Part shown: piece after piece, positions 1-9,691 of the stretch | Numbering within the stretch: position 1 is the stretch's first letter | Layout of the letters: the number at the start of each line of letters is the position of its first letter | Assembly (NCBI RefSeq): GCF_019649055.1 | Contig: NW_026570264.1 | Span: 682,001-746,000 of the forward strand | Source of the DNA: Paramacrobiotus metropolitanus | Taxonomy: Eukaryota > Tardigrada > Eutardigrada > Parachela > Macrobiotidae | DNA: 64,000 bases | Reading direction: 5' to 3' | Program-made: the position numbers and the translations under genes | Notes under the pieces: model-generated | Seen by the model: only the letters and a program-made list of their open reading frames with translations | What the model was told of the DNA's origin: nothing | The model's database searches: none

Positions 1-648
1 GTAACGATTCTGAATGTGCTGTACTATTTCTTTTCCCTGTTTTTTGAAGTATCTAAAGATATCCTGGTTGGGTTCGTCATTTCCTTGCCCTTAGCACGGG
101 ACTGATATTTCGCCGGTTAGCGCTGGGTTTCTCGTTGTCGCGCACCGATGAAGAACGAATGCGCTTTGTGTTGTTGCATAAGTCTCTGAACCAGGTTGTC
201 AGCGCATTGGACGCCTGTCTATCGGAATTGCTGGTGTGCGCCTCGTCGCGATACTGGGCTGGATTATCATTGCGACTTTCCACATAAGCGGGCAATATGC
301 TAGCTGCGGTGCGCCAGCGGCCTCGTCTTTACTGTCTCTAGCCGAAGCAACGCGGAGTTTCTTGGGACTTTTGTTGGCATTCGTTTTCAACATGGAGCAG
401 GTACCGATTCATTTCAAATCTGCATAATTGCATTTTTCAAAATGATAATTGCATTTTTCATAATAATTGCATAAATGCATACTTAATTGCATTTTTCAAA
501 ATGATGCGAATGCAGGCATAATCAGATTAGTTTTCATTACAACTATTTATACGAACAATTTTTCCCGTATTTAAGGGATTTTTGCTGTTATATGTGCACT
601 ACCAGTCTACTAAGCACGTTATGATACGTCACCTACCTAATTTTGTAG
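1..648. other. Left edge, no secure gene
   Basis: No gene can be defended here. On the minus strand two short frames (77-295 and 199-393) overlap; the second starts with an ATG at 393 and has a lysine/proline stretch. Neither has a recognisable domain, and I found no splice pair that joins them convincingly. The stretch from 421 to 500 repeats a short TTGCATTTTTCA-type A/T-rich phrase several times. Confidence 0.3.
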
Positions 649-1030
649 GCGCTACTATTAGCCTCCTTTATCGAAATAATCTGCAAGAGCGTTGCACTAT
701 GCCTCACAAAGGGATCAACCGTCTTTACAAACCCGGAGAACTGCGGTTCCAGTGGCTTTACATGCAACGTATACAATTCCGGCCACCGGTATTTACGCTG
801 GCTGAAGTTATTGTATCACGCCAAAAAGCACTTGAGGTCAGTTAGCACTAGCAGTTATCCCTTTTACGAATTACCGACGATAATTCATCAAACTTAAAAC
901 TGCCATTTTATTGAATTTGTAGGGCACCATGGGTATAATTAGCTGTATCCTTGTCTTTGCCGCTTTGGCCAGCGACAATGCTACCTTGACATGTTTATCT
1001 AACAATGGAACCGCCGGACGGCTACTCTAG
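649..1030 (+). CDS. Possible terminal exons of an unknown gene
   Basis: Two open segments are bounded by plausible splice signals. The first runs from an acceptor (TTTTGTAG) near 648 to a donor (GAG/GTCAGT) near 834. The second begins after TTTGTAG near 922 and ends at a TAG near 1030. Joined across an 88-bp intron they stay in frame. The second exon also begins with an ATG at 929 followed by a hydrophobic run, so it could instead be a separate signal-peptide exon. No family is recognised. The call rests only on splice-site appearance and open frames. Confidence 0.2.
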
Positions 1031-1298
1031 ATTTCCAACAACAATACTGCGTGAAAACTAAACGGCATTGTTATTGTTACACATATTTATTATATTGATT
1101 GAGTGGTAAATGGCTAATTCTATCATATAAAAGTAAGTGCGATTGCTAGCGGGATTTGGTGAATTTGAACGCCGTATCTAAACCAAACGTCATATGTTTG
1201 CTTAATGACTTACTAATCCTTGGTACCGTAATCGTATACATAATGAGAATGTGCTGCCTTATGAAAATCAAGCGTGAGCTCACTTTGACGCATTAAAC
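1031..1298. other. Intergenic, nothing seen
   Basis: A/T-rich sequence with no open frame, splice pair or repeat that I can support. Confidence 0.4.
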
Positions 1299-1545
1299 GT
1301 GTTAAGCGGCATTTAACGGTTTTGGTCGCCTGTGGCAACGTTGGAGCAGTCAGTATAAAGCAGGTTATTGTAGGTATGGAGCATCAAACGGTGGTAGCCT
1401 TGTTTAATTAAACAGTCAATTTCCTTGCCTTGAGCATTTTTTTCGGTACAGATACAAGCTGAAGACTGTTATCAACAAAGTTCTCAACATGACCAGTTTC
1501 CGAATGTACCTGTACACGACAAACAACCGCGGCTATCCAGCTACA
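1299..1545 (+). repeat. Dispersed repeat, copy 1
   Basis: This stretch resembles 60467-60700 in the same orientation. Shared blocks include GTTAAGCGGCATTTAACGGT at the left and CGGTACAGATACAA further in, followed by an ATGA(C/T)CAGTTTCCGA block. Divergence and indels are considerable, so it looks like an old dispersed repeat and not a recent insertion. No coding capacity is visible. Confidence 0.6.
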
Positions 1546-2279
1546 ACATCAGGAAGAAATAGTTTCACAAACAAATATTTTTTAGGCAAAACTTTACAGC
1601 TGTATTGAGGTGGATCCATGAAGGGATCTCACAGTGACTAGAGGGTAAGCCAAATTAACTTAAGTCCAAATTGTCATCTAGTTTTTTTGCCGACGCAAAT
1701 GACGTTTAATTACATAAAATGTTCTGAGATACAGATTTGCTGATATCCAGCGAACGTTAGAAATCGTGAGCGATAATAGCACCAAGCGCAGTAAATGAAG
1801 CGATGCCTACTGTATATACCGTGTCTTCCGCTCGTACTAAATACAGCGCCGTCTGCAGCATATTCGCGACTCCATCCAGCTCTTGCAGCTCCAAAATTTA
1901 ATTTAGGGACAGCCAGAATCGGTTTCGGTACATTCCAGAGGAATTATTTTGTGACTCTTCCGATTATTTGCTGTTGTTCAGACTTCAGAGTGTTCTGACT
2001 GAATTTGCAGAGAAATTTTGTACATAAATAATTTTTCAAAAATACATTATCCATCAGATGTAATTCAATTTTTTTAAAATAAATGAGTACACACTTTTGT
2101 TAATTAAAACTACGAACGAAATCAAATTTTTTCAAAGGGCAAAGGTGTAAGGTCGCGGTAAATGTATGCACCGCTGAAAGAATTAATCAATTTCACCTTG
2201 CTGTTCTCAAGCAATTTAAAGTCATATGGTTTTCAAGTTTTTATAAAATTTGCGTTCTCGAAAACGCCGCAAGCGCACC
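1546..2279. other. Intergenic, no supported gene
   Basis: A/T-rich sequence. A 67-codon open frame at 1795-1998 has no recognisable features and is probably chance. Confidence 0.4.
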
Positions 2280-3010
2280 CGGACAATTGGGAGTGTGACA
2301 TTTTGCCGCACTCAAACTCGCCGCGCGACTTTTCGTGGCGAAGACATTTCGCCACCGGACATTCGGACGCTGGGACACTTCGGTTTGGGACAGTATGCTT
2401 TGAGACATTAATTATTTTTACCTTTGCGACATTTCGACGCAAGATGTCTGGTCGCGAACAATTCGTCTTGGGACTTTTCGAGCAATGCGACAACTCGTCA
2501 CAAAACAATTCACCGCGCTTAATTCTCACTAGTTTTTTAGTTTTTTTAGAACTGTTCTTAGTTTTTCTTAGGTGTTATTCTTAGGATTTCTTAGTCTTTC
2601 AAAGACTTTTTTAGGTTTTCGTACGTCTTCATAAATTTTCTTAGGTTTCTTGGGTTTCTTTGGTTTCTTTGGATTCTTAGGTTTCTGAGGTTTCTTAGGT
2701 TTATTAGGTTTCTCAGATTTCTTAGGTCGTTCGTGTGGTTTTGCTTGAGTTTGAATTTATTCGGCTCTTTCTTTTAGCTTAGTAAATCGTCCATCTGATA
2801 GGGTACATGTCGGTTCGACGAGATGTCCCTGCGGCAAATTTTCCTTGCTTCGAAACGGCCATGCGACGGAAAGTCTTGCGGCGTAAAGTCCATCCGACGA
2901 AATGTCCTGCAACGAAACGTCGCGTGGCGAGATTACCTTGCGGTGAAATGTCTGCGACCAAAATTCCTGCGACCAGTTGTCGGCGGCGAAATGTCGCGGT
3001 GCCGGCGCAA
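2280..3010. repeat. Degenerate GACATTTCG foldback-like repeat
   Basis: Between about 2290 and 2510 the plus strand carries many variants of GACATTTCG or GGACATTCGG. Between about 2800 and 3000 the reverse-complement form (CGAAATGTC) dominates. The two blocks therefore face each other, as in a decayed foldback element. The open frames in this interval are by-products of the short-period repeat. Confidence 0.5.
2560..2735 (+). repeat. 9-bp-type tandem repeat (TTTCTTAGG)n
   Basis: Imperfect tandem copies of TTTCTTAGG and close variants (TTTCTTGGG, TTTCTTTGG, TTTATTAGG) lie at the centre of the facing GACATTTCG/CGAAATGTC blocks. A simple-sequence spacer between inverted arms is common in foldback transposons. 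Confidence 0.7.
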
Positions 3011-4321
3011 GCTATGAAGGCGCAGTTTTTAGCGATTTATAGAGCCATAGAGAAAATGCGTTTACGCTGTCTCCTTGCTCAGTCATATTTGCAGTCTTAG
3101 GGTTTTTGTTGGTCGATGAAAAATAATAGGCGGTCGTTGCTATACTATAAGCGTGTTTGGCTCCTCCCGCTGTGACGTCGCTTAGACTCATTAAATAACA
3201 GGGTAGGAACCTTATGCGTAATGTTATATCATTACGGAACGGGTGTGTACTGTGTAGTGTATACACTGTACAGTATTTACTATTTGAATAATAATAATAA
3301 TTTAGTAATAATAGTATTAGGTATCTAGGTATTTGTATATTAAGCTATGAGTCAATATCCTAATAAATAACGGTTTAACGCAATTTTTATGAGAATTATG
3401 ATGCTTTACTTTACGCCATACCGTTTTTTTTGCTGTGGTGAGAAATGCTGAGAATGTGACACCTGTCTTCCAGATAAACTCGCTGCATCCAAATCAGCTC
3501 AAACTGAATACTATTATCGCAACTACTGATGAATAATATAATTCTGACAAACGATTCACAAACAAGCAAATGAAAGGGTTCACAAAACTTTCGTAAATAT
3601 GTACTTGCAAGTTGAGAAGTGTCCTTATTGTAACAATTTAATGCTGCACTCGCATTTCGAATAACTCACATTAATGCGTTATAAAATTTTTGCGCGTTGC
3701 ATTTCATTTTATCTGGTATAATAAAATAATTTTATCTGGTATCAACCAACCAGTTTGACCATTTGACGTCTGTCTGATATACCATTTACAAATGCCATAT
3801 CAGCCGTACAACAATATCAGTTAACATTTGATAACAATAACCTTAAGTCGAACAGTTTACTGAAATCCAAACATCGGATGAGTAATGATAGGCACATACC
3901 GCTATTATATTGCCCTGCAGGCATGCGATGGAAATTCCTTCTCGGTTTCAAATAGCCGTAGTAACAATTTTTTTCGCCTGCTGACTTTGACCTTTAAGCG
4001 CTATGAAAATAAATTTCCCCATAATTTTATCCAAGAAACAAATAATTTTTGACAGAACTTCATTTTTTACTGTTTTTTTTTGTATTGTGTTCAACGAAGC
4101 TTTGTTAGAATGCGCACCACCCGGAAAGTTGCAAATTCATTGTTTGTTAACATTCATTTTTCTCTCAAAACCACTGTTTCTCGAACAACAGCGCAATTAT
4201 TTGCCCACAGGGCAATAATCAAGTGTTTGTTCACTTGCCTTATTGTCGCCATATAACAACAACAATAACAACATAAACGTTTCTGAATCTTGCTTGTCAT
4301 GTTTACACATTCCAAATCCTA
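3011..4321. other. Intergenic, no gene seen
   Basis: A/T-rich sequence containing short homopolymer and ATA runs (for example 3285-3320). A 71-codon frame at 4003-4218 has no features worth annotating. The right end leads into the promoter of the knottin gene. Confidence 0.4.
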
Positions 4322-4328
4322 TATAAAT
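4322..4328 (+). promoter_or_regulatory. TATA box of the knottin gene
   Basis: TATAAAT lies 105 bp upstream of the ATG at 4433. This spacing fits a TATA-driven promoter with a 5' untranslated leader of roughly 75 nt. It supports the reading of 4433 as a genuine first exon. Confidence 0.5.
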
Positions 4329-4432
4329 GAAATGCATTTCACAGACTTTGTTCAAAATTACTACTTCCTATTGCAACGTGCCGGATTTTTATTTATCAGT
4401 CTCGCGTGAGATATCCCTTTTATTCCGATATC

Positions 4433-7400
4433 ATGAATGTTCAACGCTGGTGTTTGGTGCTGCTTGTTGCCGCGCTCGCTCTGGTAAGTGCAACATTCTG
4501 ACGTGTTTTTAACTCCCTTTTTTTCACTGCTACCGCACTCTGTCAGCCGAGCCCCTTATCTACTCTTTAAGACAGTGAAGTGGGCCACTTTGATAAGTGA
4601 ATGGGCGACATACACTTAAGTGGGCCACCTTCTGTTATTTCTCTCCTGATTTGTTTCTTTAGACTTTTTGTTTTGGCAGATTCATGAAAGTTTGTCAGAA
4701 AGATTCTTAGAGTACTTGAAATTTTAAAAATCGGTTCACTGGTTATTAAGCTATTTGTGTTATAAAAAACCGATGACGAAAGCACTTAAGCCACGCCAAG
4801 CGAGCCACTGCACTACAGCGAAAAACTGCAGTCGTCGCCACACGTGCGCGGTTGCAACACTTCTTTCTTCCATCACGTATGCAAAGATTCCAGAACATCA
4901 TAATGACTGCATTCACCACCATCTGCGTGCTGAGGCTGTGCTGAGGTACAGAACTGTTGCAGCCGCACACATGTGGCAGTGGCTCCAGTTATTTTGCTGT
5001 AGTGCAGTGGCTCGCGTGGCGTGGCTTAAGTGCTTTCGTCATCAGTTTTTTATAACACAAATAACTTAATAAAAAGTGAACCGATTTTAAAGATTTCAAG
5101 TACTCCATCAAGAGCAAAGTTTCTTGAATGCATAAAGACAAAAAATATAATCTGCATCACCGTGTCGCTAAGCAGAGTTCTGTGAACTGGCTCGTGCTCG
5201 GTGCAAGGCTATGGTTACCAACTTACCAACCAACGCTACTCGTGCAATATATGTATTAAGCAGGTTGCGGTATCAACGAAGGGGTACGATTGACGATAGA
5301 ATTAACGACGGAGTACAATTAACGAACGTTTAAACGGCAGTACCCGTCGTTATTAACGAAACGAAGGGGGTATCGTTTCGTTAATAACGACGTTGAAATT
5401 CAGTAATGAACGACTGGGCCCACATAGACCATTGAGCACGAAGACTGCGTAGGCGAGACAGTCTACCCAGTGAATTTCTGCCTGGGCATTCAATCCTGAG
5501 TTGCCCACTCGACTCGAATTTTTGAAAATCGTACCAGTCTCGACGCTTGCACTGCTGTCATTTATTTTTTTGCCAGCTACATTGAAAAGAAAATTATTTG
5601 GTTTTTTCAAAATGTAAAAATTATTGCAAAAACTTTGACTTTACTGTTGCAGCAGTGTGCTATAGCAACTCTGTAGCCTGTGCTGTGCATATTCACCATC
5701 TTTCAAGTGCAACAGCGAGTCACGCATTCCAGAATGGAATGACAGTTCTACTTCTTTATAACGTCTGCGCGAAAACTCAAATCGCATTTCCTTCTAATGT
5801 ATTCGTACCACATAAAAAATCTGCATTTGTTATTTTTCCGCTGGTAAACGAAATTGTTTTGATATTGGTTCAAAATATTCAGCGGAGACTCTCTGATACA
5901 ATTATGGTTCCTCACGTTAATAACAGGAGCAGTAAATCCTATATATTAAAGCAGAACCGTGATTCCGGAACGCTCCTGCCTCCGAAACGTTCTGATTGGC
6001 CAGAAACAACCTAACGTTTCTGATTGGCATAAACCCGACTAACGGCTTTTACGCTTTTGCAGCCCCTTAAACCTGTGCTTTTACGCCTTTAACCTTACTA
6101 AGCTTCCGAATTTTAGTGCCCTCACCTGTAAAACCTTCGCCTGATAAACCGGATCACACGTTTAGCTTCACCCTTTCTAAGTTTCAAGACCATAGTGCTT
6201 CAACACACTCGATAACTTTAATTAAGTTAACAAACTTAACGGCATCCGACCTTTTAAGTCATTGGTCTCCGGAATCCAAGCGTGCGGTACCCGCCATATT
6301 AAGCCTTTGGTCACCAATGGCCGCGTGTGCGATACCTGCTTTATTTATTCTTTCGTCACCAAAGGTTTTCGTCTTTCGTCACCTTTGCTAACCGAAGGCC
6401 CTTTAACCCTTCGGTCACCGATCGCCTTTTAGGCCTTTGGTCACCGAAGGCCACGCGTGCGGTACCTGCTTTATTAAGCCTTTGGTCACCGAAGGCCTTT
6501 TAAACCTTTGGTAACCGAAGGCTCTTTAACCCTTCGGTCACCGATCGCCTTTTACCCCTTTGGTCACCGAAGGCCACGCGTGCGGTACCTGCTTTATTAA
6601 GCCTTTGGTCACCGAAGGCCTTTTAAACCTTTGGTAACTGAAGGCTCTTTAAACCTTCGGTCACCGATCGCCTTTTAGGCCTATGGTCACCGAAGGCCAC
6701 GCGTGCGGTACCTGCTTTATTAAGCCTTTGGTCACCGAAGGCCTTTTAAACCTTTGGTAACTGAAGGCTCTTTAAACCTTCGGTCACCGATCGCCTTTTA
6801 GGCCTATGGTCACCGAAGGCCATGCGTGCAGTACCTGCTTTATTAAGCCTTTGTTCACCGAAGGCCTTCTTACCCGTTGGTGACCGATCGCCTTTTACCC
6901 TTTTGGTCACCAAAGGCCACGTGTGCGGTACCTGCTTTATTAAGCCTTTGGTCACCGAATGTCACGCGTGCGATACCCGCCTTATTAAGCCTTTGGTGAC
7001 CGAAGGCGTTTTGAGACTTTGGTTACCGAAGGCATTTTAAATCTTTGGTAACCGAAGGCCTTTAGCCACCGAAGGCCTTTTAAACCTTTGGTCATCAAAG
7101 GTTACGCGTGCGGTGTCCGCCTTAATAAGCCTTTTGTCACCGTAGACATTTTAATGCTTTGGTCACCGAAGGCCACGCGCGCGGAACCCACACTTTTCAG
7201 CCGTTAAAACCGTGGACCGCGTCAGCGCGGCGCGTAAGCGCCGCGCGTTCTGCTTGTTGTTAAGTTTATAACGCAACCTCTTATTCCAATCAACGGCACA
7301 TTAAATTAACAACGCTAAAATCGTCGTTAATTTTGCCGTTAATCGCAAGGCCATGCAAAACGCAACCTACTTATTGTTAGCATTTTCTCCCGCTTAACAT

Positions 7401-7611
7401 TTAGCAAGCCAGCTCCAGTATCCATATCAAACTGGCACGTGCACTTTTAGTTAATTACCATTAATTTTTACAGTTTTCGCACACGGAAGCGGTGTGCCAG
7501 AAAAAGGCAGGTGCAAGCTGCAAAAACGCGGATTGCTGCGGAGACAAGCCCCATTCGCTGACCTGCAACAGACAGCGCCTGGTGTGCGAAGCCAGACCGG
7601 GCATACATTGA
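4433..7611 (+). CDS. Secreted cystine-knot (knottin/ICK) peptide, two exons
   Basis: Exon 1 (4433-4483) is a 17-codon signal peptide: a short basic start, then a Leu/Val/Ala-rich core. It ends at a consensus donor GTAAGT in phase 0. Exon 2 (7474-7611) follows a TTTTTACAG acceptor and continues in phase 0 for 45 residues to TGA. The mature part has six cysteines spaced C-x7-C-x4-CC-x8-C-x6-C, the framework of inhibitor cystine knot peptides. That family includes antimicrobial, regulatory and channel-active peptides, and the sequence alone does not say which. The roughly 3-kb intron holds a MITE, a hairpin and a minisatellite. A TATA box lies upstream and AATAAA lies about 390 bp downstream. 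Uncertainty: the two exons are far apart, so the pairing rests on phase, splice consensus and the signal-peptide/ICK fit. Confidence 0.65.
4710..5105. mobile_element. MITE/foldback with ~150-bp inverted arms
   Basis: The ends read GAGTACTTGAAAT and its complement. The arms (about 4710-4860 and 4960-5105) pair over long stretches, including a block GGCGTGGCTTAAGTGCTTTC with only scattered mismatches. It encodes nothing and lies in the long intron of the knottin gene. The family is unknown; no clear target duplication was found. Confidence 0.75.
5345..5392. repeat. Perfect 20-bp inverted repeat
   Basis: A 20-bp arm (5345-5364) and its exact complement (5373-5392) are separated by 8 bp. The surrounding 5280-5400 is rich in TTAACGA-type words, so the hairpin may come from a short tandem array that folded back. 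Confidence 0.85.
6240..7190 (+). repeat. Minisatellite, 123-bp higher-order period
   Basis: Copies of GTGCGGTACCTGCTTTATTAAGCC (quoted in part: CCACGCGTGCGGTACCTGC) begin at 6451, 6574 and 6697, with a variant at 6820: a constant 123-bp period. Each unit is built from about six 20-bp subunits carrying CCTTTGGTCACCGAAGG, nearly palindromic around GGTCACC. Flanking copies (6240-6440 and 6900-7190) are more diverged. Since 123 is a multiple of three, the array throws up spurious open frames in several phases. Confidence 0.9.
7225..7246. repeat. GC-only 9-bp hairpin
   Basis: GCGCGGCGC and its exact complement are separated by the tetraloop GTAA, just beyond the minisatellite. Its function is unknown. 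Confidence 0.7.
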
Positions 7612-7997
7612 TAGCCAGTAATGCACCACCTTCCATTGTAACACTTTCCAGTCCACAATCTGCCAACCAACTGATAAGTGCCCGGCGGTGCTGTGGTTGT
7701 GAAAATGCGATTTAAGTAGTGTAACTCATGCCCTTTTCGGCTTTTGCTGCTTATTCTTTTTTCCTCGGCTGATGTATTCGAAGCAAGAATTCGTGATTAA
7801 AAATTTTCGGCCATTAGTAAACAGAAAGATTGTCAAACGCCTTTATTTCGGCATAACCGACCGAGAAGCAATAAACTTTCGAAAAAATAAGTTTTTTGTC
7901 GCCCTGAAAGGCTTCCAGATGCGCTCTCTCTCTCTCTTGAGCAGTGGTAATATTGATTTGTTATATTTATAAGAGCTTGTCAACTGCTTTGGGTTAC

Positions 7998-8003
7998 AAT
8001 AAA
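7998..8003 (+). terminator. Possible polyadenylation signal of the knottin gene
   Basis: AATAAA lies 387 bp after the TGA of the knottin exon. It is the first canonical signal seen on this strand downstream of the gene. Confidence 0.35.
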
Positions 8004-8504
8004 CTACACTTTCACACCGTGTCGATCAGCGATACAATATGAAAGCACCGACAAACTAGGTATATTTTGCTGTGAATCTGAGTATGTTTCCTATAGTAGT
8101 CAGCGAATAAGGTTGTCTATCCTGACCTGTCAGTTTATTTTACGGATGAAGTCACAAAGCGTTGTAAAAGCTGCACAAGCCAGATTTCGAAGTGATTGCG
8201 TAAAGGTGCAGTGAAAAATACAAATTCAAGGGTGTACTTTGCCTTTCACTTAGCTGAACGGAAATGATGTTATGGATAGTTGTTATACTTTTGTACTGCA
8301 TTTTTCGCTACGTACTGATCAATAAAAACGGATTTTTTAAAACACTGTCTTAAAATGTGATTTGAAAAATTCAAGGGTTACACTTAGCACATGTGTAGTG
8401 AAGTCGCTTTAAATGCTGTTTCTCTCATCAAAGCGCTTTTACGGTTAACCAAGAATAATAATCCCGTCCTAATCAGTTCTCTAAATTTTTTTTATTTCGA
8501 TTAG

Positions 8505-8938
8505 CAGTGGTAGTTTTAGAAAGGTCACCGATCAGTTGCATTTGTCTCGCCACTGTAGCCAACGGGTTATCATTTCAGAGACCGTATCTAGAAGGAACAA
8601 CACATCGGTTATTTCTTTTGTATTATCTTTACTCCAAGGTGGATTACTGCTGCAGAATACTGGGAAGAGAGCCGGAAGTAAAATTCGCCAAGTAAGTAAT
8701 TGTAGCAGATCCGGCTTGAGCTACGACGGATGACGTTTCTTATCATAGACAGGACTTACATGGACAAACATAATAGACCATAGTGATGAACTATCATTAA
8801 AGTATGTATTATGTACACAATTTTATCGGGCAACGTACTGCGGCGTGTTGGTACATGTACTTACAAACTGATGTGAATTGTGCCAGGATACCGCGCACCC
8901 AGAACGAGAAAATCAATAATGCTCTAGCTCATCTCTAA
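8505..8938 (+). CDS. Possible last two exons of an unknown gene
   Basis: Exon 8505-8691 follows a pyrimidine-rich TTCGATTAG acceptor and ends at a consensus donor GTAAGT. Exon 8887-8938 follows GTGCCAG and reaches TAA. The phases match (2 then 1). The deduced segment has a CxC motif near its start and a hydrophobic Leu/Tyr-rich middle, but no recognised domain. No first exon with a start codon was identified. The support is splice logic only. Confidence 0.3.
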
Positions 8939-9188
8939 CAAATGTTGAAGAGATCCAATATGGATGACGGGAACAGTATGTAAGATCCTCAAGGGCCGAC
9001 AACTTGCAGTACTCTAATTGCATTTAGCAACGTTGGCTAATTGTACTTAATAGCTTTGCCAGCGGACGCTATGCGGTTCTTGGTATCCTAACCTGCTGCA
9101 GCTCTAACTTGTTTCTCTTTTGGTATGGTTGGTATCAAAAATTGTTTGAGCCCAGTTTCTAGTTTTTCCTGTTCCTGCACTGGCACAG

Positions 9189-9414
9189 GGTCGCGTATTT
9201 CACAGAAATTGAGGTTGACGCTGCAACTGGCTCTCTTGCATGCTCGCACGACACTTCGACTTTTCCCAACAACGGATCACTTCAGTTAGGGATTTTGTAC
9301 AATGGACCTGTGGCCAACATGTGGTGTATTACAGGATCAACTGCTTATCGCAGTTCATACTGTAACAAACCTTCGCCGTGTGTTGCACAGTTTAGAGTTC
9401 TATTGCGTTTTTAG
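9189..9414 (+). CDS. Possible terminal exon of a secreted protein
   Basis: An open segment of 74 codons starts right after a CACAG acceptor and ends at TAG. It needs two nucleotides from an upstream exon. It contains four cysteines, a Gly/Asn/Ser-rich texture and the motif YCNKPSPC, which look like an extracellular domain. No upstream partner was found. The family is not recognised. Confidence 0.3.
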
Positions 9415-9691
9415 TTGTTATAACATGAAATCGAGGGCATGTTTATGTCGTTAAAGAAAAAAGGTTGACTGGAGACGTTGCAGTATGAAATGAAACGATA
9501 ACCTTAATCTTTGGACCATCTTCTATTCGAAAATTTCCGAACTCTCACTGTTCGGGATTTTTGAGTAGAAGGTAACACGTCGTGCGAAGAGGTGTCGCAC
9601 CACATGGGGAGGCCAGCAATTCGCTGTTCGAAATGTATAGCTAACAGTAAGGTGATCCGTTGTTGAGTAAAGTCAAAGTACTGCATTGACG

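Noticed and set aside
5598-6014. 138-codon plus-strand frame
   Set aside because: Lies in the knottin intron, starts with TTG and has no domain or codon signal.
6240-7190. CRISPR-like repeat array
   Set aside because: Units are contiguous and similar throughout, with no unique spacers, in eukaryotic DNA; it is a minisatellite.
7451-7670. Three minus-strand frames over the knottin exon
   Set aside because: Antisense; the plus strand has the splice site and the six-cysteine pattern.
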